Origin: an uncultured Collinsella sp.
GTDB taxonomy: Bacteria > Actinomycetota > Coriobacteriia > Coriobacteriales > Coriobacteriaceae
Assembly (NCBI GenBank): GCA_900752215.1
Contig: CAADUO010000021.1
Location: 1-15,131 of the forward strand
Length of the DNA: 15,131 bases
Direction: 5' to 3'
The position numbers were made by a program, and so were the translations under genes. Every line of letters begins with the position of its first letter. Position 1 is the first letter of the stretch. The notes beneath the pieces were generated by a model, which saw nothing but the letters and a program-made list of their open reading frames with translations, did not search any database and was not told the DNA's origin. Positions 6,444 through 13,867 of the stretch are shown piece by piece.

Positions 6444-6600
6444 TTTGAGGTCAAAAACCGTGCAATATCAGGTTATTCAGCAGAATGCATCACAGGCATG
6501 CCCTAGAAACATGCGGCTATGTCGTGCTTAAACCCAACGACCTCAAAATGACTCTGTTGAGGCATTGCGCCCCATGCGGACAGAGACGATTGTTATCGTC
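6444..6600 (-). promoter_or_regulatory. putative attenuator / switching RNA between leader ORF and argG
   Basis: Several pairings compete in the minus-strand RNA. H1 is GACGAT (6600-6595) with ATCGTC (6590-6585) and contains the last Arg codons and stop of the leader ORF. H2 is CTCTGT (6585-6580) with ACAGAG (6557-6552). H3 is CCTCAA (6562-6557) with TTGAGG (6546-6541), which excludes H2. TTTGAGGTC (6547-6539) can instead pair over 9 bp with GACCTCAAA (6452-6444), near argG. A U5 run lies at about 6458-6454 after a weak AACC/GGTT stem. Stems are seen; switching is inferred. I found no strong intrinsic terminator, so translational or partial control is possible. Confidence 0.45.
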
Positions 6601-6667
6601 GTCGGGAAATTGCGCGCTGGCGTCGGATGGCATTGTCTGCAGTGGTGATGATCTTTACGAACTGCAT
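6593..6667 (-). CDS. putative arginine-rich leader peptide upstream of argG
   Basis: This 24-residue ORF starts with ATG at 6667 after a very strong purine-rich site (GAGAGGAGAGG, 3 nt from the ATG at its 3' end) and an in-frame upstream stop. It ends in TAA at 6595-6593. Six of its 24 residues are Arg, all in the last ten: Ile-Arg-Arg-Gln-Arg-Ala-Ile-Ser-Arg-Arg-Arg-stop. Four of the six codons are CGA, including the last three in tandem; none of the Arg codons in the visible thiC is CGA. The terminal Arg codons are in hairpin H1. It lies about 205 bases upstream of argG. This fits a sensor in which ribosomes stall at Arg codons when arginyl-tRNA is scarce. Chance cannot be excluded. Confidence 0.55.
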   Translation of the reverse strand: MQFVKIITTADNAIRRQRAISRRR

Positions 6668-6703
6668 CTGCCTCTCCTCTCACGTATCGCCGGGCGCAAT
6701 TCA

Positions 6704-6712
6704 AATATCGCA
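6704..6712 (-). promoter_or_regulatory. candidate promoter of the argG leader transcript
   Basis: On the minus strand TGcGATATT (6712-6704) resembles an extended -10. The expected start near 6697 would leave about 30 nt before the leader ORF. A -35-like TTTACC at 6735-6730 has a 20-nt spacer, which is too long. The surrounding 6700-6940 is notably A+T-rich compared with the genes. Confidence 0.35.
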
Positions 6713-6852
6713 AACGGTACCTTTTCCTCGGTAAACGGCTCTTTTGCCGTCTCCGTTTTCGATGTTCGCTATATTACGATAAAGTGCACGCTGCGCAAGC
6801 GACAAATTCAAATTTCTGAAAAGTTTTTTCATTAGTTTGTGAATTGCAGTGC

Positions 6853-6881
6853 AAATACGCACCATTCCTGCGAAAATACGC
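6853..6881. repeat. AAATACGC direct repeat spaced 21 bp
   Basis: AAATACGC occurs at 6853-6860 and 6874-6881, exactly two helical turns apart. It lies just upstream of the candidate -10 of the HAD gene, at about -32 to -60. Candidate activator or repressor half-sites; short enough that chance is possible. Confidence 0.3.
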
Positions 6882-6900
6882 TCGACTACTAGTTGATGGT

Positions 6901-6906
6901 TATAAC
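6901..6906 (+). promoter_or_regulatory. candidate -10 of the HAD-phosphatase promoter
   Basis: TATAAC matches the -10 consensus at 5 of 6 positions, 36 bases before the ATG at 6942. No good -35 is seen at 16-18 nt. Confidence 0.4.
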
Positions 6907-6941
6907 GTCTGAAACAATCTCGAAACGAAAGGCGCATTTTT

Positions 6942-7769
6942 ATGCAAACTTACGAATCGGACGCCAACATCGGCAACATTAAGATTCTCGCCGTCGATAT
7001 GGACAAGACGCTGCTGACCGACGATCGCGTGCTGCCCCAGGGTCTCGACGAGCGTCTGGACAAGCTCGCCGACGCAGGCATCGTATTCTGCCCCGCCAGC
7101 GGACGTCCCGCCCCCAAGCTCGAAGAGATGTTCGAGGGCATTAAGAACCGCCTCGCTTTTTGTCCCGATAACGGAGCGTGCGTGATCTATCGCGGCAGCT
7201 ATATCTATAAGAGCAATATTGACGTGGAGCTGTATCAGCAGGTCTTGAGCCGTGCCTCGGAGGATCCTCGCGCTGTCCCCGTCCTGTGCTGCTTCGACGA
7301 GTTCTACGTGCTTGCCCGCGACCATCAGTACCACGACGAGATCAGCGTCTACTACAACACAATCAACTACGTCGACAGCTTTGAGGGCATTGATTTCGAG
7401 TCCAACAAGATTTCGGTCTTCTTCCCCGGCTACGACGCCGAGCCCGCTTTCCGCGAGACCTATAGCCCCGAGTTCTCGGACAAGCTCTACGTCACCAACG
7501 CCGGGCGCGAGTGGATCGACTTTATGAACCTGGGCGTCGACAAGGGTGCCGGCGTCGCGCACCTGTGCGAACACCTGGGCATCGATATTGCCGATGCTGC
7601 CGCCGTAGGCGATACGTACAACGACATCCCCATGTTGGAGCGCGTCGGTCACAGCTTTATCGTGGACAATGCCGAGGAGCACATGAACGCGCATGCCAAG
7701 TGGCGCATTCCGAGCAACAACGACGGGGGCGTACTGACGCTCATCGACGCCATCCTGGCGGCTCGTTAA
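6942..7769 (+). CDS. Cof-type HAD-IIB family hydrolase (phosphatase)
   Basis: The 275-residue product is a haloacid dehalogenase superfamily phosphatase with a C2B cap, like Cof/YidA/YwpJ proteins that act on sugar phosphates, FMN, PLP and similar metabolites in the cytoplasm. All four HAD motifs are visible: I, VDMDKT with nucleophile Asp19 and acid/base Asp21; II, PASGRP with Ser53; III, Lys201 in GVDKGAG; IV, GDTYND at 223-228 with Asp224 and Asp228. The cap lies between roughly 85 and 190. Length is normal. The ATG follows GAAAGG with a 9-nt spacer. It is monocistronic, divergent from the argG leader. The substrate cannot be read from the sequence. Confidence 0.92.
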   Translation: MQTYESDANIGNIKILAVDMDKTLLTDDRVLPQGLDERLDKLADAGIVFCPASGRPAPKLEEMFEGIKNRLAFCPDNGACVIYRGSYIYKSNIDVELYQQVLSRASEDPRAVPVLCCFDEFYVLARDHQYHDEISVYYNTINYVDSFEGIDFESNKISVFFPGYDAEPAFRETYSPEFSDKLYVTNAGREWIDFMNLGVDKGAGVAHLCEHLGIDIADAAAVGDTYNDIPMLERVGHSFIVDNAEEHMNAHAKWRIPSNNDGGVLTLIDAILAAR

Positions 7770-7776
7770 ACTCGCC

Positions 7777-7902
7777 GCCATGCCCGGGGCCGGCCGTTTG
7801 ATTTTTGTTCGGTCAGGTCCTGGGCTCGCTCGAAGAGCACATTAAGTGCTCTTCGGCTCGTGCGGAATCTACAAAAATCAAACGGCCGGCCCCGGGCATG
7901 GC
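7777..7902. repeat. 126-bp nested palindrome with 32-bp perfect arms
   Basis: The arms 7777-7808 and 7871-7902 are perfect inverted copies over 32 bp (GCCATGCCCGGGGCCGGC at the outer left; the A+T-rich TTTGATTTTTGT at the inner left). The 62-nt centre contains another perfect hairpin, CGAAGAGCAC (7831-7840) with GTGCTCTTCG (7846-7855), around ATTAA. It starts 7 bases after the HAD stop, between convergent genes. No coding sequence, transposase or target-site duplication is visible. It may be a bidirectional terminator/mRNA-stabilising structure or a dispersed palindromic repeat. Confidence 0.85.
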
Positions 7903-7970
7903 TACGTTGACTTGCTTGCCGCATGGATGGCGTCTTGGCGCCTAGATACTTTGGCTGATTTTTATTAAAC

Positions 7971-8004
7971 GAAGGACGCTCCTTGTTGATGAGGGGCGTC
8001 CTTC
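7971..8004. terminator. terminator hairpin downstream of polA, possibly bidirectional
   Basis: GAAGGACGCTCC (7971-7982) pairs with GGGGCGTCCTTC (7993-8004) over 12 positions with one G-U pair on the + strand (A-C mismatch on the minus strand), and a 10-nt loop. On the minus strand GTTTAATAAAAA follows, 35 bases after the polA stop. On the + strand TGGTTTTGG follows. It probably ends polA and backs up termination of the HAD gene. The stretch 7903-7970 holds nothing else recognisable. Confidence 0.7.
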
Positions 8005-8038
8005 TGGTTTTGGTTACTTTGGAATTGTGGTCGTGCCC

Positions 8039-10789
8039 TTACTTGGCGTCTGCCCAGGTCACTCCAGTCGAAGCTTCGGCGATCAACGGTACGCGGAGGT
8101 CCACTACGTGTTCCATGACGTCGCGGACCATGGTGGTTAGGCGCTCGACTTCGTCGATGGGGCACTCAAAGTCCAGTTCGTCGTGTACCTGCAGGATCAT
8201 GTGGGCGGCAAAGCCTTCTTCTTCCAGACGGCGGCTTACGCGGGCCATGGCGATCTTGATGATGTCGGCCGCGGTGCCCTGCATGGGATGGTTCATGGCC
8301 GTGCGCTCGCCAAAGCCGCGAAGTTGCGGATTTTTGGCCTTGAGCTCGGGAATATGGCGTCTGCGGCCATACATGGTCTCGGCGTAGCCCGTCTGCTTGG
8401 CGCGTGCCACCACGTTGTCGAGGAACGTACGCACGCCCGGGTAGGCCTCGTAGTAGCGGTCGATCATGTCGCGCGCCTCGGCCATCGAGATATGCAGCGA
8501 CTGCGACAGGCCATAGGCCTGCTGACCGTACACGATGCCAAAGTTCACGGCCTTGGCGCGACTGCGCAAGTCGGGCGTTACCTCGGACACCGGCACACCA
8601 AATACGCGCGCCGCCGTCTCGGCGTGGAAGTCCTCGCCCTCGTTAAAGGCGCGCACCAAGTGCTCGTCACCCGAGAGATGCGCCAGCAGACGCAGCTCGA
8701 TCTGCGAGTAGTCCACCGCCAAAAAGACGCTTCCCTCGCCTGTCGAAAACGCCGTCTTGACGGTACGACCCAGCTCCGAGCGCGTCGGGATGTTCTGCAG
8801 GTTCGGGTCGCTCGAGGACAGACGCCCCGTTGCCGTGATGGTCTGGTTGTACGTAGTGTGTACGCGACCGTCACCACGGCGTAGCGGGCCCAGCGTGTCC
8901 AGATAGGTGGACTTGATCTTAGACTTCTCACGCCAGTCCAAGATCAGACGCACGATTTCGTGGTCACGCGCAAGGTCGCTCAGCACCTTGGCGTTGGTCG
9001 AATAATAGCCGCGCTTAGTCTTCTTGAGACCCTTGGTCGGAAGCCCCATCACATCAAAGAGCACGTGCGACAGCTGCATGGGACTGCCGATGTTAAAGGT
9101 CTCGTCACCCGCCAGGTCGCGAATACTGCGCTCAACCTCGGTAATCTGGGTCGCCAGGCCCTCGGACAGGCTGCGCAGCCGATCGGGATCCACGAGCATG
9201 CCCGCGCGCTCCATCTTGGCAAGCACCGGCACAAGCGGCATCTCGATACCGTCGAACACGTTGGCGGCGTTCTCACGGGCCATGCGATCGCGCAGCGGTG
9301 CGACCAGCGCCAGCGTCAAGGCCGCCGTGCGAGCGGCAGGCGCGGGGGCGTCCTCGCCGATACCCTCTGCACCACGCGCCGCAGGCAGCGCCATCTGCAG
9401 ATACGTATCGGCAAGATATGCCTCATCGAACTCGGAACGATCGGAATCCAGCAGATAGGCAGCGACCACGGTATCGAAGATACGCGTGGAATCGGCAGCA
9501 AGCGGATCCATGAGCTCGGGCTCAGAAGAATCGATGGGCGAAAGCTCGTGCAACAGCGCCTTCATATCCGGGCTCGCCACGCGACCCTCCATAAACAGAC
9601 GCGCGAGCACGCCGGCAATCACGCCGTGGACGAAGTTGAAGCCCTCAACCTCAGCCACCGCACAGCTGTCGCCCTCCTCGAGCGCGAACAGGCCCTTGGA
9701 CGTCGCCAACCACAGCGTGCGCGTCAGTCCAAAGAGCGCGCCCTCTTCCTTGTCGTCGTCCACCACGGCGGCGACCCACTCGTCGGCATCAATCGCGCGG
9801 GAGACCTCAGCCGCAACGGCACCAAGCGCGTCGGCATCGCCGGCGGCTGCGCGAACCATAGCAGGTATCTCAAACACACTAGAGGCAGCAGCAGCCCCGC
9901 CCTCGCCGCCGATCAGCGCCAAGAAACGGTTCTGCATGGCGGTGATACCAAGCGTACCCAGCGCCGCGGAAACCTCATCGGCAGAAAACGCCGGGAAGGA
10001 CGTCGCCTCAAAGTCGAGCTCGACGGGCGCATCGGTGCGAATGGTTGCGACCTTGCGGCTCAGTAGTGCGTCGTCGATGTGTGCACGCAGGCTCTCGCCC
10101 ATCTTGCCCTTGACCTCGTCGGCATGCGCGATGACCTCGTCCAGGCTACCGTACTGCGCAATGAGCGCACTCGCCTTTTTGGGACCGATGCCCGGTACAC
10201 CGGGGATGTTGTCCGACGTATCGCCCTTTAGACCGTAAAAATCCGGCACGAGCGCCGGCGTAATGCCGTGATACAGGTCATCCACGCTCTCGGGCGTCAT
10301 GATCGCCACGTCGGACAGGCCCTTGCGGGTCGAGACCACGTTGACGTGCTCGGTCACAAGCTGATACATGTCGCGGTCGCCGGTCACCAGCAGCATATCG
10401 CAGCCAGCCTCCTCACCCAGGCGCGCCATGGTACCCAGGATATCGTCGCCCTCCCAGCCCTCGGACTGCAGAATCGGCACGTTGAGCGCGGTGAGCAGCT
10501 CCTTGATCATCGGAAACTGCGCGTGCAGATCGGGGTCCATGGGCGGGCGCTGCGCCTTATACTGCGGCAGCATCTCCATGCGCACGCGCGGTTTGCCCTT
10601 ATCAAACGCCACTACCACACCGTCGGGGTTAAAGGCATCGATCATCTTGAGAAACATGTTCAGAAAGCCAAAGATCGCGTTGGTGGGGCGCCCGTCCGGC
10701 GCATTCATGGTGGGCGGCACGGCGTGGAAGGCGCGGTGCATGAGCGAGTTGCCGTCGATGACGGCAAAGGTACGGCGCTTGTCAGACAT
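8039..10789 (-). CDS. polA: DNA polymerase I
   Basis: PolA fills repair gaps and removes Okazaki-fragment primers. The 916-residue product has an N-terminal 5'-3' exonuclease/flap domain (about 1-290) with metal ligands Asp12, Asp63, Glu113, Asp115, Asp116, Asp138, Asp140, and the helix-hairpin-helix KGDTSDNIPGVPGIGPKKA at 188-206. A middle 3'-5' exonuclease-like domain (about 300-500) lacks the DxE and YxxxD metal motifs, so proofreading is probably absent. The A-family polymerase domain follows: motif A DYSQIELR at 693-700, motif B RSRAKAVNFGIVYG at 742-755, motif C HDE at 869-871. The start at 10789 (MSDKRRTFAVIDGNS) follows GAGG with an 8-nt spacer; an extension to 10828 is unsupported. 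It is divergent from the M18 peptidase. A weak -10 (TAAACT, 10837-10832) is possible. Confidence 0.97.
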   Translation of the reverse strand: MSDKRRTFAVIDGNSLMHRAFHAVPPTMNAPDGRPTNAIFGFLNMFLKMIDAFNPDGVVVAFDKGKPRVRMEMLPQYKAQRPPMDPDLHAQFPMIKELLTALNVPILQSEGWEGDDILGTMARLGEEAGCDMLLVTGDRDMYQLVTEHVNVVSTRKGLSDVAIMTPESVDDLYHGITPALVPDFYGLKGDTSDNIPGVPGIGPKKASALIAQYGSLDEVIAHADEVKGKMGESLRAHIDDALLSRKVATIRTDAPVELDFEATSFPAFSADEVSAALGTLGITAMQNRFLALIGGEGGAAAASSVFEIPAMVRAAAGDADALGAVAAEVSRAIDADEWVAAVVDDDKEEGALFGLTRTLWLATSKGLFALEEGDSCAVAEVEGFNFVHGVIAGVLARLFMEGRVASPDMKALLHELSPIDSSEPELMDPLAADSTRIFDTVVAAYLLDSDRSEFDEAYLADTYLQMALPAARGAEGIGEDAPAPAARTAALTLALVAPLRDRMARENAANVFDGIEMPLVPVLAKMERAGMLVDPDRLRSLSEGLATQITEVERSIRDLAGDETFNIGSPMQLSHVLFDVMGLPTKGLKKTKRGYYSTNAKVLSDLARDHEIVRLILDWREKSKIKSTYLDTLGPLRRGDGRVHTTYNQTITATGRLSSSDPNLQNIPTRSELGRTVKTAFSTGEGSVFLAVDYSQIELRLLAHLSGDEHLVRAFNEGEDFHAETAARVFGVPVSEVTPDLRSRAKAVNFGIVYGQQAYGLSQSLHISMAEARDMIDRYYEAYPGVRTFLDNVVARAKQTGYAETMYGRRRHIPELKAKNPQLRGFGERTAMNHPMQGTAADIIKIAMARVSRRLEEEGFAAHMILQVHDELDFECPIDEVERLTTMVRDVMEHVVDLRVPLIAEASTGVTWADAK

Positions 10790-10897
10790 ATTGAATACCT
10801 CGCTTTGGGCTGGGCACGGTTTGCTCACACCAGTTTACACGCTCCCCGCCCCACGGCCACCGCACATCAGGCTTCCCTGCCGCCGCGGGCCCGCGCG

Positions 10898-10906
10898 TGA
10901 TACGAT
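10898..10906 (+). promoter_or_regulatory. candidate extended -10 promoter of the M18 peptidase gene
   Basis: TGaTACGAT is an extended -10 (TGn plus TACGAT) with no good -35, as expected for this class. The predicted start near 10913 leaves a leader of about 43 nt before the ATG at 10956. Confidence 0.5.
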
Positions 10907-10955
10907 GGCTCACGGTACATCAACCAGCACGATCGATCCGAAAGGAGTCTGCGTC

Positions 10956-12353
10956 ATGGAGCGTCCCTGCGCATGGAAAAAGTACACGGCACAGCAAGTC
11001 GAGGAGCTCGAGGAGCTTTGCCGCGGCTATAAGCAGTTTTTGAGCGAGAACAAGACCGAGCGCCTGTGCGTCAAGACCGGTATCAAGATGGCCGAGGAGG
11101 CGGGCTACGTCGACTTGGAGACCGTGATTGCCGAGGGCCGCACGCTCAAGGCCGGCGACAAGGTGTACGCCGCCAATCACGGCAAAGACCTCATGCTCGT
11201 CAACCTGGGCACCGCCCCGCTCGAGCAGGGCTTTAACATCCTGGGCGCCCACGTGGACTCGCCGCGCCTGGACCTTAAGCAGAATCCCGCCTTCGAGGCC
11301 GGCGACATGGCCTACCTCGACACGCACTACTACGGCGGCGTCAAGAGCTACCACTGGGTAGCCTCCCCGCTCGCACTCGTGGGCGTCATCTGCAAAAAGG
11401 ACGGTACCACCGTCGACATCAATATCGGCGACAAGGCAGACGACCCGGTCTTTACCATCTCCGATCTGCTGGTCCACCTCTCGAGCGAGCAGATGTCCAA
11501 GCCTGCCAAGGACGCCGTCGATGCCGAGATCCTCGACGTGATCGTGGGCGGCCGTCCCGTCAAGTTCGATGAGGACGATAAGGACGCCCCCAAGGAGCCC
11601 GTCAAGCAGATGTTCCTGGACATCCTCAAGGAGCAGTACGACGTCGAGGAGGAGGACTTCCTCTCCGCCGAGATCGAGGTCGTGCCCGCCGGTCCCGCCC
11701 GCGACATGGGCCTCGACCGCTCCATGATTCTGGGCTATGGCCACGACGACCGCGTCTGCGCTTACCCCTCCATGCTCGCCCAGATTAATGTCGCCAATGT
11801 CGAGCGCACGAGCATCACGCTCATCGTCGACAAGGAGGAGATCGGTTCCGTGGGTGCCACCGGCATGACGAGTCGCTTCTTCGAGAACACCGTCGCCGAG
11901 ATCATGACGCTTGCCGGCGAGGATAGCCCGCTGGCCCTGCGCCGCGCGCTCGCCCGCAGCCGCATGCTCTCCTCCGACGTGTCCGCCGGCTTCGACCCGG
12001 GCTATGCCGGCAAGTTCGAGACCAAGAACGCGGCCTTTATGGGTCGCGGCCTGTGCTTTAACAAGTACACGGGCAGCCGCGGCAAGGGCGGCTCCAACGA
12101 CGCCGATGCCGAGTACGTGGCCCTCGTCCGCGACATCATGGACGAGGCGGGCGTGGACTTCCAGACCTGTGAGCTCGGCCGCGTCAACGCGGGCGGCGGC
12201 GGCACCATCGCCTACATCATGGCCAAGTACGGCATGAATGTCATCGACTCCGGCGTTGCCGTCCTGTCCATGCACGCCCTGTGGGAGGTCGCCAACAAGG
12301 CCGATATCTACGAGGCCTACCGCGGCTACAAAGCCTTCCTCGAGCGCGCCTAG
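10956..12353 (+). CDS. M18 family aminopeptidase (aspartyl aminopeptidase-like)
   Basis: This 465-residue protein is a cytoplasmic dizinc aminopeptidase of the M18 family, whose members remove N-terminal residues, often acidic ones, from peptides. Metal and catalytic residues are visible in order: GAHVDSPRLDLKQ with His99 and Asp101, GHDDR with Asp264, DKEEIGS with the Glu294/Glu295 pair, SSDVSAGFDP with Asp341, and SMHALWE with His440. The GGGGT segment at 413-417 is also typical. Length is in the usual range (about 430-470). The ATG at 10956 follows AAAGGAG with an 8-nt spacer; the frame is open back to 10368 only because it shadows polA on the other strand. No signal peptide. It is transcribed alone, divergent from polA and ending in a strong terminator. 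Substrate preference cannot be told; bacterial members are called apeA or apeB. Confidence 0.93.
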   Translation: MERPCAWKKYTAQQVEELEELCRGYKQFLSENKTERLCVKTGIKMAEEAGYVDLETVIAEGRTLKAGDKVYAANHGKDLMLVNLGTAPLEQGFNILGAHVDSPRLDLKQNPAFEAGDMAYLDTHYYGGVKSYHWVASPLALVGVICKKDGTTVDINIGDKADDPVFTISDLLVHLSSEQMSKPAKDAVDAEILDVIVGGRPVKFDEDDKDAPKEPVKQMFLDILKEQYDVEEEDFLSAEIEVVPAGPARDMGLDRSMILGYGHDDRVCAYPSMLAQINVANVERTSITLIVDKEEIGSVGATGMTSRFFENTVAEIMTLAGEDSPLALRRALARSRMLSSDVSAGFDPGYAGKFETKNAAFMGRGLCFNKYTGSRGKGGSNDADAEYVALVRDIMDEAGVDFQTCELGRVNAGGGGTIAYIMAKYGMNVIDSGVAVLSMHALWEVANKADIYEAYRGYKAFLERA

Positions 12354-12392
12354 CAAACCCTCGTAAGGCGCACCAAACCAGCCCTTTATAAC

Positions 12393-12464
12393 TTGCGGTG
12401 GAATACGGACTAACCTGGCCTTCAACCGGCCCGCGCAGACCGCATTCCACCGCAACTTCTTTTT
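12393..12464 (+). terminator. terminator of the M18 peptidase gene
   Basis: TTGCGGTGGAATACGG (12393-12408) pairs with CCGCATTCCACCGCAA (12440-12455) at 15 of 16 positions, around a 31-nt loop with its own GGCC-rich segment. CTTCTTTTT follows at 12456-12464. The T-run ends only about 5 bases before the yaaA ribosome-binding site, so any yaaA promoter must lie within or upstream of the terminator. Confidence 0.8.
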
Positions 12465-12479
12465 GGCAGAGGAGAGTTC

Positions 12480-13289
12480 ATGCTCCAGGTCATCGTTTCA
12501 CCCGCCAAGCAAATGCGCGCGGCACAAGATGCTTTTGAAGTTCAGGGGATTCCGCCCTTTGCGCGCGAGACCGCCCAGCTGCACCATGCGCTCTTGGACA
12601 TCGAACGAACCGAAGGCGACAGCGGTCTACAAGCTCTGTGGAACGTCAGCGACAAGCTGCTGGCCCCTTGTCTCGACATTTTGCATGAGTTCGAGCCCAT
12701 CTTGGGAAACGGCGATCTTGCCGATTCCGGTATCGCGCGCCGCATCTCCCCTGCCATCATGTCCTATCACGGCATTCAGTACCAGAGCATGGCACCCGAG
12801 GTAATGGATGCCGAACAGCTCGCCTGGCTGCAAAGCCACCTGTGGATCCTCTCCGGCCTCTACGGGTGCGTTCGTCCCTTTCATGCCGTCGAACCGTATC
12901 GGCTGGAGATGGGCGCGAAGCTCGCCGTTGACGATGCCCGAGACCTCTACGCGTTTTGGGGCGACAAGCTCGCGCGGGCTACCGCCCCGGCAGGCTCAAA
13001 CACCACGATCGTCAACCTCGCCAGCGTAGAGTATGCCAAAGCCGTTCTGCCCCACCTCGCGGACGACGCCACGGCCGTCACATGCCTCTTTGGCGAGGGT
13101 ATCCGCAACGGGAAGCCCATCCAACGGTCGACCGCCAGCAAAAAGGCGCGCGGCTCCATGGTGCGGTGGATGGCAGAAAACAAGCTCGAGGATGCAAGCG
13201 AACTTACCGCATTCAACATCGGCTATCGGCACATCCCCGAGCTTTCAGACAAAAACACCCTGGTTTTCATGAACGCGCAGGCACAATAG
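12480..13289 (+). CDS. yaaA: YaaA-family peroxide stress protein (DUF328/UPF0246)
   Basis: The 269-residue product matches the YaaA family; the E. coli member binds DNA and limits free intracellular iron during hydrogen-peroxide stress. Visible family motifs are the N-terminal VSPAKQM (6-12), LSGLYGCVRP (124-133), PYRLEMG (139-145), YAFWGDKL (157-164), NLASVEY (179-185) and KKARG (221-225). It is slightly longer than E. coli YaaA. The ATG at 12480 follows AGGAG with a short 5-nt spacer and is the family N-terminus. It lies right after the M18 terminator and converges with a membrane-protein gene 23 bp away; no hairpin is seen between their stops. The role in oxidative stress is transferred from the family. 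Confidence 0.93.
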   Translation: MLQVIVSPAKQMRAAQDAFEVQGIPPFARETAQLHHALLDIERTEGDSGLQALWNVSDKLLAPCLDILHEFEPILGNGDLADSGIARRISPAIMSYHGIQYQSMAPEVMDAEQLAWLQSHLWILSGLYGCVRPFHAVEPYRLEMGAKLAVDDARDLYAFWGDKLARATAPAGSNTTIVNLASVEYAKAVLPHLADDATAVTCLFGEGIRNGKPIQRSTASKKARGSMVRWMAENKLEDASELTAFNIGYRHIPELSDKNTLVFMNAQAQ

Positions 13290-13312
13290 GCCCGCCGTTT
13301 CCAAACACCCCA

Positions 13313-13834
13313 TTACTCCGCCAAGCCATCGGCCTTTGCAATCTCGCTCGTCGAGCCATCTTGGTAGGTAATCTTAACGTGCCCTACGTCGGATACCGCA
13401 ACGCCCGACGGAGGTTCCAGACGCCATTCCGTCAGGGCGATATCCATGATCGTGGGCGCATCTCCTTGATCTTTGAGCTTCACCGTGAGCGTTTTGAGCG
13501 CCGCGTCAAACGTCACGCATTCGATTTCTTCACCTGGAATGGACCCACCACTCAGTTGCAACTGCACAAACTCATCGCGCGGGTACCAATAATCGCCCGG
13601 AACGGCGAGCGTATTGGCATTACCGCCAGTACTCCTCACCGTCATAATCGGTAGGCTGTCATCAGCCTCGAACTCCCATGCAGCGCCGCCGCGACCACCA
13701 AACGTCCAGATACAAAAGGCAATCACCAGCACGGCAAGCACCGCAAAACCAATCGCGACCAACCCATGGTGCGCACGGCTTTCCTCGGCCGATACATCCC
13801 ATTGCGTCTCTCGATATAGATGCTTGTCTTCCAT
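13313..13834 (-). CDS. single-pass membrane protein of unknown function
   Basis: I do not recognise this 173-residue protein. It has a hydrophilic, acidic N-terminus of about 23 residues, one transmembrane helix at about 24-44 (GLVAIGFAVLAVLVIAFCIW), a glycine/arginine linker (GGRGG), and a C-terminal domain of about 125 residues with alternating hydrophobic residues, likely beta-rich and outside the membrane. Short patterns are GDYWYPRDEFVQLQL (80-94) and VKITYQDGSTSEI (153-165). No lipobox or cleavable signal is evident, so it is probably anchored with N-terminus inside. The ATG at 13834 follows GGGGAGG with a 5-nt spacer; the frame stays open to 14518 only as a shadow of thiC. It is divergent from thiC and convergent with yaaA. 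A thiamine role has no support beyond position. Confidence 0.8.
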   Translation of the reverse strand: MEDKHLYRETQWDVSAEESRAHHGLVAIGFAVLAVLVIAFCIWTFGGRGGAAWEFEADDSLPIMTVRSTGGNANTLAVPGDYWYPRDEFVQLQLSGGSIPGEEIECVTFDAALKTLTVKLKDQGDAPTIMDIALTEWRLEPPSGVAVSDVGHVKITYQDGSTSEIAKADGLAE

Positions 13835-13867
13835 GTACGCCTCCCCACAGGCACGCTCGTTAGGCCA

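Noticed and set aside
6453..6500. ArgR operator (ARG box) upstream of argG
   Set aside because: ATTCA- and TGCAT-like pieces occur (around 6475-6490), but no pair has the spacing and orientation of an ARG box.
6485..6835. 116-codon + strand ORF in the argG-HAD gap
   Set aside because: No ribosome-binding site, mixed composition and no motif. It covers the leader region and the A+T-rich promoter zone of the opposite strand.
10920..12455. Long minus-strand ORF (511 codons) opposite the M18 peptidase
   Set aside because: It is antisense to a peptidase with all metal ligands present, and it runs into the terminator hairpin. No motif is seen.
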